Shown: positions 8,525-15,576 of the stretch, piece by piece
How positions within the stretch are numbered: position 1 is the stretch's first letter
Layout: each line of letters starts with the position of its first letter
DNA from: Rhizobiaceae bacterium
Lineage (GTDB): Bacteria; Pseudomonadota; Alphaproteobacteria; Rhizobiales; Rhizobiaceae
Length of the DNA stretch: 39,209 nucleotides
Assembly (NCBI GenBank): GCA_026981655.1
Contig: JALSIJ010000255.1
Span: forward strand, 1 to 39,209
Reading direction: 5' to 3'
Position numbers and translations under genes: made by a program
Notes under the pieces: generated by a model
What the model saw: the letters and a program-made list of their open reading frames with translations, nothing else
Databases searched by the model: none
Told to the model about the DNA's origin: nothing

Positions 8525-8753
8525 TTCGATGGATCCTCGTTGGGGTGTGTTTGGTTGGTCAACTCTCAATTAGCACTCGGGCAGACAATTGATTTTGAAA
8601 TATAGATCGTAACATTGCCTCCGGCGCAATCAATAACCTGTCATTGAAACGACCTGAAAAGCAGGAATTGCGACTTCGATTAGATTGATGCTTTTGCTCA
8701 ATATTTAGTGTCCATGTCCAAATAGGCTATTTTTGAGTTGAAAGGCCTGTTAA

Positions 8754-9105
8754 ATGCAATATACGCTATTAATTTACAACGCGCATGACGTAGACCACAA
8801 CCTGGTACAACTGATTCTGGTGAATTGATGCAGGGTTATATGGAATTAAATTTAAAAGTGAGGATAGCCAGAGAACTTGAGGCCGGAAAACCCTTACAAG
8901 GTGAATCCGTAGCAACCACACTTAGGCTACGAAACGGCCGTATGGAGACAACCTCTGGACTACTTGCTGAAACCAAAAAACCCTAGGTGGATATTATTTG
9001 TTAAATTGCTCAGTTCTCGATGAGTCTCTTGATTGGGCCATAAAAATGCCAACTTCAGAATATGGTTCGATAGAAATTCGGCTAGTTATGGAACATTCGT
9101 TTTGA
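8754..9105 (+). pseudogene. YCII/DGPF-domain gene broken by two frameshifts
   Basis: Three frames in succession spell one YCII-related (DGPF) protein. It begins MQYTLLIYNAHDVDHN from the ATG at 8754 (AAAGG nine bases upstream). It then passes to a second frame by about 8807, giving SGELMQGYMELNLK, RELEAGKPLQGE and TTLRLRNGRMETTSGLLAETKK. At the AAAAAACCC run (8975–8983) it moves to a third frame with LGGYYLLNCSVLDESLDWAI and YGSIEIRLVM, ending at TGA 9103–9105. Both shifts equal the loss of one base. The hallmark DGPFAETKE is replaced by SGLLAETKK, so the motif itself has eroded. DGPF genes normally accompany ECF42 sigma factors, and one follows 25 bases downstream. Two sequencing errors are a less likely alternative. 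Confidence 0.85.
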
Positions 9106-9130
9106 TGATTTTTTCTCTCGAAGTATTGCC

Positions 9131-10411
9131 ATGAAGGATATTCCCAGCGCTTATATTGTTGTCGAAAATATCATTCGTAAGGAATGGGGTCGTGTTCTCG
9201 CAACCCTTATCAAACAATTTCAAGATTTCGAATTATCTGAAGACGCACTCCAGGATGCATTGCTTGCAGCTTTGTCGACCTGGCAAAAAAACGGAATTCC
9301 AGATTCCCCATCGACGTGGTTGCTGACCACCGCAAAACGCAATGCTATTGATCGATTGCGGCGGGCACGTACAGAGCGGGGAAAGCAGGCCGCAGTTTTA
9401 TCCGATACGGAACAGGAACATTACATTGCGGATGAAACTGATGACCAATTGGATGTTGTAATTCAGGATGAACGTCTGATGCTGATTTTTGCATGTTGTC
9501 ACCCTGCATTGCCAGAACAGGAACGGGTCGCACTGACATTGAAATCCATTGCCGGAATGAAGACGTCTGAAATTGCGAGGGCATATTTGGTAAGCGAAGA
9601 GACGATAGCACAGCGGATTGTTCGGGCAAAGCGAAAAATCAAGGCAACCAATATTTCTTATAAAGTGCCCGAAGATGATCAGCTGGACGAAAGGCTGCTG
9701 TCGGTTTTGACCGTCATATATCTTATTTTCAACGAAGGTTATTCTGCTACCCACGGCGAAGCATTCATCAGAAAAGATTTATGCAACGAGGCCATTCGAT
9801 TGACCGAACTATTGTTGGAACTCATGGATGATGAAAGAGAAGTTCGGGGGTTACTGGCACTTTTGTTGCTGCATTCATCAAGACTTCAGGCGCGCTGTAG
9901 CGTTAATGGCAAACTGATAGCGCTTGAGCAACAGGACCGCACATTGTGGGATCGGGAGCTTATTAAACGCGGGTTGAGCATTCTGATTACAACGCTGACA
10001 GGCGGCAAAAAAGGTAAGATGGGCGCCTTTCAAATACAGGCGGCTATCAGTGCTGCCCATACCGCTGCTGCTACCTATGAGCAAACAAATTGGCGCGAAA
10101 TATCAAAGTTGTATGAAGAGCTCTATAAATACCAACCAACACCGGTGGTAATGCTTAATGGTGCTGTCGCGCTTTCCTTTGCCCATGGTCCGAATGCCGG
10201 GTTGGCCGCGATTCAGCAGATTGAACAGGATGGCGATCTTCGAATATATCAACCATTTTACGCGGCAAAGGCAGATATGTTGCGGCGTGCTGGGCGTATT
10301 AAAGATGCACTCACAAATTATCGCAAAGCGGTTGAGCTTTCAGGCAATAAAACCGAAAGAAAATATTTAAGAGAACGGTTGGAACGGCTCGCCAGTAAAC
10401 TGGAGAAGTAA
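9131..10411 (+). CDS. ECF sigma factor with C-terminal TPR extension (ECF42 type)
   Basis: A 426-residue protein, much longer than a simple ECF sigma factor. The N-terminal 175 residues contain region 2 (LSEDALQDALLAALSTW, then STWLLTTAKRNAIDRLRRAR, residues about 35–80) and region 4 (LTLKSIAGMKTSEIARAYL, then VSEETIAQRIVRAKRKI, about 135–170). The rest is the helical DUF6596/TPR-like tail typical of ECF42, including YLIFNEGYSATHG, LYEELYKYQPTPVVMLNGAV and the TPR-like RAGRIKDALTNYRKAVEL. ECF42 factors usually lack an anti-sigma gene and drive adjacent DGPF genes; the tail is thought to control activity. Here the neighbouring DGPF gene is broken while this frame is intact. The ribosome-binding site is weak. 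Confidence 0.93.
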   Translation: MKDIPSAYIVVENIIRKEWGRVLATLIKQFQDFELSEDALQDALLAALSTWQKNGIPDSPSTWLLTTAKRNAIDRLRRARTERGKQAAVLSDTEQEHYIADETDDQLDVVIQDERLMLIFACCHPALPEQERVALTLKSIAGMKTSEIARAYLVSEETIAQRIVRAKRKIKATNISYKVPEDDQLDERLLSVLTVIYLIFNEGYSATHGEAFIRKDLCNEAIRLTELLLELMDDEREVRGLLALLLLHSSRLQARCSVNGKLIALEQQDRTLWDRELIKRGLSILITTLTGGKKGKMGAFQIQAAISAAHTAAATYEQTNWREISKLYEELYKYQPTPVVMLNGAVALSFAHGPNAGLAAIQQIEQDGDLRIYQPFYAAKADMLRRAGRIKDALTNYRKAVELSGNKTERKYLRERLERLASKLEK

Positions 10412-10430
10412 TGGTTAGTGGGAAACACCG

Positions 10431-11507
10431 CTATTTGTTTTCAAAATAGGCGGCAATAGTTTCGAGCAATCGTTGAATAGCATAATCATCAATATCCATA
10501 TGGGTGACAAATCGAAATGACGGATCACCGCCATCCACCAAAATAGCATTGTTAATAAAATGGGTGATCAGGGCTTGTTGATCGGCCGGTTCAACACTTG
10601 CAAACACCATGTTGGTTTGAACTTCATTCAAATCAACATTAATGCCGTTAATCTGAGCAAGACCTTCTGCCAGTTTTTTCGCGCGTTGGTGATCCTCAGC
10701 CAGCCGTTCGACATTGTTGGAAATTGCATAATGGCCACCGGCTGCAATTATACCGGCCTGCCGCATGCCACCGCCCACCAGTTTTCTGTTGTATCGAGCA
10801 CGGTCGATAAAACCTTGCGGCCCACATAGTATAGAGCCAACGGGTGCGCCCAAGCCCTTGGACAGACAAATTGAAACGCTATCTGCGGGCTCAGCTAATT
10901 CCTTGGCAGGCTTATCTGTTGCCACAACCGCATTCATCAGCCGAGCACCATCTAAATGGACTGACAGTCCGTGATTATGCGCAAGGTCGGAAATCTTACA
11001 AATTTCCTGTTGGTCCTGCACCATACCATTGACGGTATTTTCCAAACATACCAGCCTTGTTTTGGCAAAATGAAAATCATCAGGATTGATTGCAGCTTTA
11101 ACCTGTTCAACCTTCAAGCCACCATTATTATCTGTGGTAAGATGCTTGGGAGATATGCCGCCGAGAACAGCGGCGCCCCCCGCTTCATAGTGGGATATAT
11201 GGTAAACATCGCCACCAATATATTCCTCACCGCGACCACAATGGGTTAAAAGAGCAATCAGATTGCTTTGGGTTCCAGACGCGACATAGAGCGCTGCTTC
11301 TTTGCCTACGAGGTCGGCGACAGTTTCTTCCAGTATTTTTACATTTGGATCATCGCCGTAAACGTCATCGCCGACTTCAGCATCGGCCATGACAGCGCGC
11401 ATTTTATTTGATGGGCGGGTTACCGTATCACTGCGAAAATCAATAATTGAATTTGGCTCGGCTTTACTGACATCCGATTCACTGCGCATATTTTGATAGT
11501 TTACCAT
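10431..11507 (-). CDS. ltaE: low-specificity L-threonine aldolase
   Basis: A 358-residue PLP enzyme of fold type I that cleaves L-threonine or L-allo-threonine to glycine and acetaldehyde. The N-terminal DFRSDTVTRPSNKMRAVM and AEVGDDVYGDDPNV are family signatures. VHLDGARLMNA carries the cofactor-binding Asp, and SICLSKGLGAPVGS near residue 215 holds the Schiff-base lysine. Length is slightly above the usual 340–350 because of a 20-residue N-terminal lead. GTG at 11510 and ATG at 11507 are adjacent possible starts; the ATG is taken. It is transcribed divergently from ade and converges on the sigma-factor gene with a 19-base gap. Confidence 0.94.
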   Translation of the reverse strand: MVNYQNMRSESDVSKAEPNSIIDFRSDTVTRPSNKMRAVMADAEVGDDVYGDDPNVKILEETVADLVGKEAALYVASGTQSNLIALLTHCGRGEEYIGGDVYHISHYEAGGAAVLGGISPKHLTTDNNGGLKVEQVKAAINPDDFHFAKTRLVCLENTVNGMVQDQQEICKISDLAHNHGLSVHLDGARLMNAVVATDKPAKELAEPADSVSICLSKGLGAPVGSILCGPQGFIDRARYNRKLVGGGMRQAGIIAAGGHYAISNNVERLAEDHQRAKKLAEGLAQINGINVDLNEVQTNMVFASVEPADQQALITHFINNAILVDGGDPSFRFVTHMDIDDYAIQRLLETIAAYFENK

Positions 11508-11636
11508 CACATCTCAACTTTTTTGGAACAGATAAACACAACCTTTAGAGAATTGTTTGCCAATTTCAAAGCTCCGGCGCATAAAGAGGCAAATATATAT
11601 TCCAGTCAAACAATCATACTGTCATTGGAAACTAGA

Positions 11637-11654
11637 TAGGGATATGCATCCCTA
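11637..11654 (+). promoter_or_regulatory. palindrome in the ade leader
   Basis: TAGGGAT (11637–11643) and ATCCCTA (11648–11654) form a perfect 7-bp inverted repeat around ATGC, ending four bases before the GGAG ribosome-binding site of ade. It could be a repressor operator or an RNA hairpin affecting translation. No regulator gene is adjacent. Confidence 0.4.
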
Positions 11655-11668
11655 AATTGGAGAAATAA

Positions 11669-13492
11669 ATGAACGCCGCACCCAATAATTCTAACAATTA
11701 TTCGCGTCCAAAACCCTGGATGGAAATGGCCGCAATTCTGGTTGATGTTGCAACCGGTAGAAAGCCTGCTGACACCATTATTCGCAACGGTAAATGGGTG
11801 AACGTATATTCTGGAGAGATAATTGCTGGAACAGATATTGCCATTGTCGATGGTCGAATTGCGTATGTGGGCGAAAACGCAGACCATTGTGTTGGAAATG
11901 ATACAGAGCTTGTAAACGCCGATGGTCGTTATCTGGTGCCGGGTCTTTGCGATGCGCATATGCATGTGGAATCCGGCATGGTTACGGTAACAGAATTTAC
12001 TCGTGCTGTTATCCCTCATGGAACGACCTCGATGTTTATTGACCCGCACGAAATCGCCAATGTTTTAGGAATGCCTGGGGTTCGGCTGATGCATGATGAG
12101 GCAGCGGCAATGCCGATCAATGTCCATGTGCAAATGCCGTCGTGTATTCCTTCAGCGCCGGGGCTGGAGGTTGGTGGTGCGGAACTTGGGCCTGAAGATA
12201 TTGCAGAGGCTATGACCTGGCCCAATATTATCGGGCTTGGAGAAGTGATGGATTTTCCTGGTGTTGCTGGTAATACACCACGCATGCTTGGAGAGATTGC
12301 AGCGACAATGGCAACCGGCAAAACGGTTGGGGGGCATTATGCATCGCCTGATCTTGGGCCTGAATTTCACGGTTACGTCGCGGGAGGCCCGGAAGACGAT
12401 CATGAGGGTACTCGCGTCATTGATGCCATATCGAGAGTAAGGCAGGGCATGCGCTCGATGTTGAGGCTTGGTTCTGCCTGGTATGATGTGGCCGAACAGG
12501 TAAAAGCTATAACTGAACACGGGCTGGACCCACGCAACTTCATTTTATGTACCGATGATAGTCACTCAGGCACACTTGTGCATGATGGGCATATGAACCG
12601 GGTGGTTCGCCATGCCATTCAGCAAGGGTTGAAGCCAATTACCGCAATTCAAATGGCAACACTGAACACTGCTCAACATTTCAGGCTGGAACGTGAACTT
12701 GGCTCTATTGCGCCGGGCAGAATTGCTGATATTCTGATTGTTTCAGATCTGCCAACAATGGCAATTGACAAGGTGTTTGGGCGCGGCAAACTGATTGCTG
12801 AGAATGGCAATCTTAGCATTGATATTCCCGCATGGTCCTATCCGGACAGTGCGAAGAATACCGTGAAACTGGGCAAGAAACTTGCCGCCGCAGACTTTGA
12901 TATTGCAGCACCAGCCGGGGCAAATAAAGTCAAAGCCAATGTGATAGGGGTTGTTGAAAATCAGGCCCCTACCCGCGCGTTGATCAGCGAACTTGCTGTA
13001 CGCGATGGATTGGTCGAAATGGATAACACCAATGATGTTTGCCAGATTGCCCTTGTGGAGAGGCATCGCGCAACCGGCGATGTGGTAAACGGTTTTGTTT
13101 CCGGGTTTGGCTATAATGTGCCCTGTGCAATGGCATCATCTGTAGCTCATGATTGCCATCATATGATTGTGGTCGGCACTTCGAAAGAAGATATGGCACT
13201 TGCAGCCAACAGGCTTGGGGAAGTTGGTGGCGGAGTAGTGATGTTTGCCGGGGGCAAAGAATTGGCAATGGTAGAGATGTCAATTGCCGGGCTGATGTCG
13301 GAGGAGCGTGCCGAAGTGGTTGCGGCGAAAGCCGACAAATTGGTTGCCGCTATGGCCGATTGTGGCTGTACGTTGAATAACGCCTATATGCAGCATTCAC
13401 TTTTGGCTTTGGTGGTTATTCCTGAAATCAGAATTTCCGATCAGGGTATTATTGATGTTCGAAAGTTTAAAAAGATCGACCTACTGATTTAA
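11669..13492 (+). CDS. ade: adenine deaminase
   Basis: A 607-residue member of the bacterial Ade branch of the amidohydrolase superfamily, converting adenine to hypoxanthine and ammonia in purine salvage. Domain order is normal. The N-terminal sub-domain contains TIIRNGKWVNVYSGEI. The metal-binding HMH in LCDAHMHVESGM lies near residue 97. Further metal and substrate positions are GLGEVMDFPGV, GGHYASPDLG and CTDDSHSGTLVHDGHMNRVV. The Ade-specific C-terminal domain follows, including MASSVAHDCHHMIVVGTS. The start at ATG 11669 has GGAG six bases upstream. It is divergent from ltaE, and a palindrome lies in its leader. Nothing in the gene looks damaged. Confidence 0.95.
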   Translation: MNAAPNNSNNYSRPKPWMEMAAILVDVATGRKPADTIIRNGKWVNVYSGEIIAGTDIAIVDGRIAYVGENADHCVGNDTELVNADGRYLVPGLCDAHMHVESGMVTVTEFTRAVIPHGTTSMFIDPHEIANVLGMPGVRLMHDEAAAMPINVHVQMPSCIPSAPGLEVGGAELGPEDIAEAMTWPNIIGLGEVMDFPGVAGNTPRMLGEIAATMATGKTVGGHYASPDLGPEFHGYVAGGPEDDHEGTRVIDAISRVRQGMRSMLRLGSAWYDVAEQVKAITEHGLDPRNFILCTDDSHSGTLVHDGHMNRVVRHAIQQGLKPITAIQMATLNTAQHFRLERELGSIAPGRIADILIVSDLPTMAIDKVFGRGKLIAENGNLSIDIPAWSYPDSAKNTVKLGKKLAAADFDIAAPAGANKVKANVIGVVENQAPTRALISELAVRDGLVEMDNTNDVCQIALVERHRATGDVVNGFVSGFGYNVPCAMASSVAHDCHHMIVVGTSKEDMALAANRLGEVGGGVVMFAGGKELAMVEMSIAGLMSEERAEVVAAKADKLVAAMADCGCTLNNAYMQHSLLALVVIPEIRISDQGIIDVRKFKKIDLLI

Positions 13493-13510
13493 ATTTGTAA
13501 TCTCATCAGC

Positions 13511-13544
13511 TCCGATTGGGACAGTTCAACGGGCCCCAATCGGA
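13511..13544. terminator. inverted repeat between convergent ade and cytochrome gene
   Basis: TCCGATTGGG (13511–13520) and CCCAATCGGA (13535–13544) form a perfect 10-bp stem with a 14-base loop, 18 bases after the ade stop. No long T-run follows on either strand, so it would be a factor-assisted or imperfect terminator. A second, looser inverted repeat (TTCAATGTT 13559–13567 with AACATTGAA 13605–13613) follows. Confidence 0.45.
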
Positions 13545-13614
13545 TATTTGATACATGCTTCAATGTTGAGGCCCCTGCCCGGGCCGCAACTGAAGCTGTA
13601 TCAAAACATTGAAA

Positions 13615-14091
13615 TTAGTCTTTCTTTTTACGAAAATCCGCATGGCAGGCAGAACAGGTTTTTGCAGTTTGCCCAAACGCGACTTTGATCATTTTCAAAT
13701 CACCGCCAGAAGCAACTGTTTTGAGGATTTCAGCCTTTTCTTCCAAGGATTTTGCCAGGGCTAAAAACTCATCATTTTTTTCCCACACCACAGGTAGGGC
13801 AGCTGAATATTTGCCAAGACGACTTTCTTCGGTGTCGGGGAACAGGCTTCCCATGGTCTTACTGTGCTGAATGAGGACATCACCTGTTTGCGATACAACA
13901 CCGGCATCAAAGTCTCGTTTTCCCTTCAACATATCCGCAACTGCACCAAGTGCCTTGCCCATGATGACCATATTGTCCATGCGTTCTTTGATTATGCCCA
14001 TTGCACCGGTATGGCTGGTAGCTGTTTGCGCAAAACCACCAATCATTATAGCAGCACTTAACGTCGTTATTTTGAGAAATTTGAATTTCAT
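13615..14091 (-). CDS. cytochrome c, class II (c'/c-556-like)
   Basis: A 158-residue secreted c-type cytochrome. The start MKFKFLKITTLSAAIMIGGF gives a Sec signal peptide with likely cleavage around ATSHTG (residues 24–28). The mature part is predicted as a four-helix bundle with a single haem site, CSACH, ten residues from the C-terminus, as in the class II c'/c-556 group. The ATG at 14091 is preferred over a longer frame because AGGA lies eight bases upstream and the signal peptide then starts normally. Such proteins are periplasmic electron carriers or gas- or metal-linked redox proteins; no specific partner can be named. It lies downstream of the copper genes and could share their transcript. 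Confidence 0.88.
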   Translation of the reverse strand: MKFKFLKITTLSAAIMIGGFAQTATSHTGAMGIIKERMDNMVIMGKALGAVADMLKGKRDFDAGVVSQTGDVLIQHSKTMGSLFPDTEESRLGKYSAALPVVWEKNDEFLALAKSLEEKAEILKTVASGGDLKMIKVAFGQTAKTCSACHADFRKKKD

Positions 14092-14194
14092 TCTTCGTTC
14101 CTTTGACAAATAAATCGCTGTTCAGGTCAGTGCCCAAACACAGAGTGTTCCTGCCTTGTGGGAGTAAAGGCAGCATTTCTAAATGGATTTATTT

Positions 14195-14578
14195 TTAGGA
14201 TCGAGGAGGTGGTGGGTCCATTGCATTCGACCAACTTGCATGCAGCAAATCCGGCAATGGTTTTATTGTATCATCAAGTTCGGTCGAATAGCACAATGCT
14301 AGACTGTTGGGCTGAAGTACCGGCGCGCCACAATGAACTGTGAGTTCAGTTTCCTGTGCTTTTTGATTGGATTGCTCGATATGTTTGTGTGGCGATGATA
14401 TTGGTGTGGGGTTATCGTCATCAATTTTCAAATGATGATCTGATGGAGAGCCGCTGGACAGGTGATGCAATTGATCCCCATGCGAATAATTCGCGCCGCC
14501 CAGCATGAACAATGTGCAAAGCAGAAGCCTGGCCCATAGTTTAAATTTCCCACTGGTGATCGAAAAATATTTTCGCAA
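14195..14578 (-). CDS. small His-rich secreted protein of unknown function
   Basis: About 127 residues, not assigned to a named family. A hydrophobic stretch near residues 13–30 (LWARLLLCTLFMLGG) precedes SHGDQLHHLS and suggests a signal peptide. The middle is rich in His and Asp (SDHHLKIDDDN, SPHKHIEQ). Two cysteines follow (HCGAPVL and ALCYS), and the end is a proline cluster DPPPPRS. I recall similar small His/Cys proteins ending in PPPR beside copper-resistance genes of Rhizobiales, which suggests a periplasmic metal-related role by context. The start is uncertain: the only start-like codon in a reasonable place is TTG at 14578 and no ATG gives a full signal peptide. Lies between two cytochromes on the same strand. 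Confidence 0.6.
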   Translation of the reverse strand: MRKYFSITSGKFKLWARLLLCTLFMLGGANYSHGDQLHHLSSGSPSDHHLKIDDDNPTPISSPHKHIEQSNQKAQETELTVHCGAPVLQPNSLALCYSTELDDTIKPLPDLLHASWSNAMDPPPPRS

Positions 14579-14701
14579 TAATCCAAACCAAATAACTAAA
14601 TCTTGAGGCCAAATATGGGGTTGCTGCCGAGAATTTCAAGACTCAGCGACCAAATTCACCATCAATATTTATGACTAATATTTTATTAACAGCCCTAACT
14701 T

Positions 14702-15130
14702 CTAGAAAATTCCATTAGCCTTTTGCAATTCACGTACATAGGCGACAATTCTGACCAATTCAAAATCCTTGACATGTGATTGTGGTGGCATATTGCCGAA
14801 CTTCCAGTGATGGGCGCGTACACCGCGATTGGCTGCCAGTTTGAATGCAGCGTCCGCATGGTGATTTGGCTCGTAAATTCGGTGGACTAAAGGTGGCCCC
14901 TTGCTAGAGCCGGCTGCATTTTTACCGTGGCATGCCGCACAATTTGCATTGAAATCCCCCTCGCCCAGCTTGGCAATTTGGCCAAGTTCTGGAACAACGA
15001 CTTTCACCGTTGGCAAACTGTCAACTTTAACCATTTTATTACCTGATTGTGGAAACAAACCGGCAAAATACATGGCTCCAACAGCGGCGACAATTATCGC
15101 TCCGGATATTAGCAGAACATTTTTATTCAT
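14702..15130 (-). CDS. membrane-anchored class I cytochrome c
   Basis: A 142-residue protein with an N-terminal helix (VLLISGAIIVAAVGAMYFAG, residues 4–23) that probably remains as a membrane anchor. The following class I cytochrome c domain has a haem motif CAACH near residue 68 and a Met-ligand candidate in KFGNMPPQS near residue 115. The context NANCAACHGKNAAGSSKGPPL matches small c-type cytochromes found beside copper ATPases. The ATG at 15130 has AAAGG eight bases upstream. It starts 13 bases after the cueR stop on the same strand, so it is very likely part of the copA-cueR transcript. An electron-transfer role in copper or respiratory metabolism is inferred. Confidence 0.87.
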   Translation of the reverse strand: MNKNVLLISGAIIVAAVGAMYFAGLFPQSGNKMVKVDSLPTVKVVVPELGQIAKLGEGDFNANCAACHGKNAAGSSKGPPLVHRIYEPNHHADAAFKLAANRGVRAHHWKFGNMPPQSHVKDFELVRIVAYVRELQKANGIF

Positions 15131-15143
15131 AAAACAGACCTTT

Positions 15144-15542
15144 CTAGTTTGATAAATTTTTGCCGGAGATGTCATCTAAAATTGGGCAATCTGGGCGATC
15201 TGTTCCGTGGCACTTTTCTACGAGGTCCGATAAAGTGCGCTTCATCGAATTCAATTCATTCAGTTTGCGGTCAATATCGGCAAGTTTGGATTTTGCCAAT
15301 GCTTTTACGTCACGGCTGGCGCGCGTCCGGTCATTGTACAGGGCCATCAATTGACGACATTCATCTATGGAGAAACCCAGGCTGCGCGACCGTTGTATGA
15401 ACCGCAACTTGTGTATATCGGCATCACCATAATCACGATAACCATTCATCGCGCGATCCGGCGACACCAGGCCGATCTCCTCATAATACCGAATGGTTTT
15501 GGCGGGTAAATCAGACTGGATACTGGCTGTCCCAATATTCAT
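15144..15542 (-). CDS. cueR: Cu(I)-responsive MerR-family regulator CueR
   Basis: A 132-residue MerR-type activator. The winged helix-turn-helix at the N-terminus includes KTIRYYEEIGLVSPDR and YGDADIHKLRFIQRSRSLGF. A dimerisation helix follows with the RASRDVK stretch that carries the serine conserved in CueR. The metal loop CHGTDRPDC places Cys at 111 and 119, the C-x7-C spacing of Cu(I)/Ag(I)/Au(I) sensors, which separates it from Zn, Hg or Pb regulators. AAAGGAGAG lies five bases before the ATG. It follows copA by 34 bases on the same strand and would act on the 19-bp-spacer promoter upstream of copA (18115–18145), giving an autoregulated operon. Confidence 0.95.
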   Translation of the reverse strand: MNIGTASIQSDLPAKTIRYYEEIGLVSPDRAMNGYRDYGDADIHKLRFIQRSRSLGFSIDECRQLMALYNDRTRASRDVKALAKSKLADIDRKLNELNSMKRTLSDLVEKCHGTDRPDCPILDDISGKNLSN

Positions 15543-15576
15543 TTATACTCTCCTTTCAATTACTTATTTACTTTAA

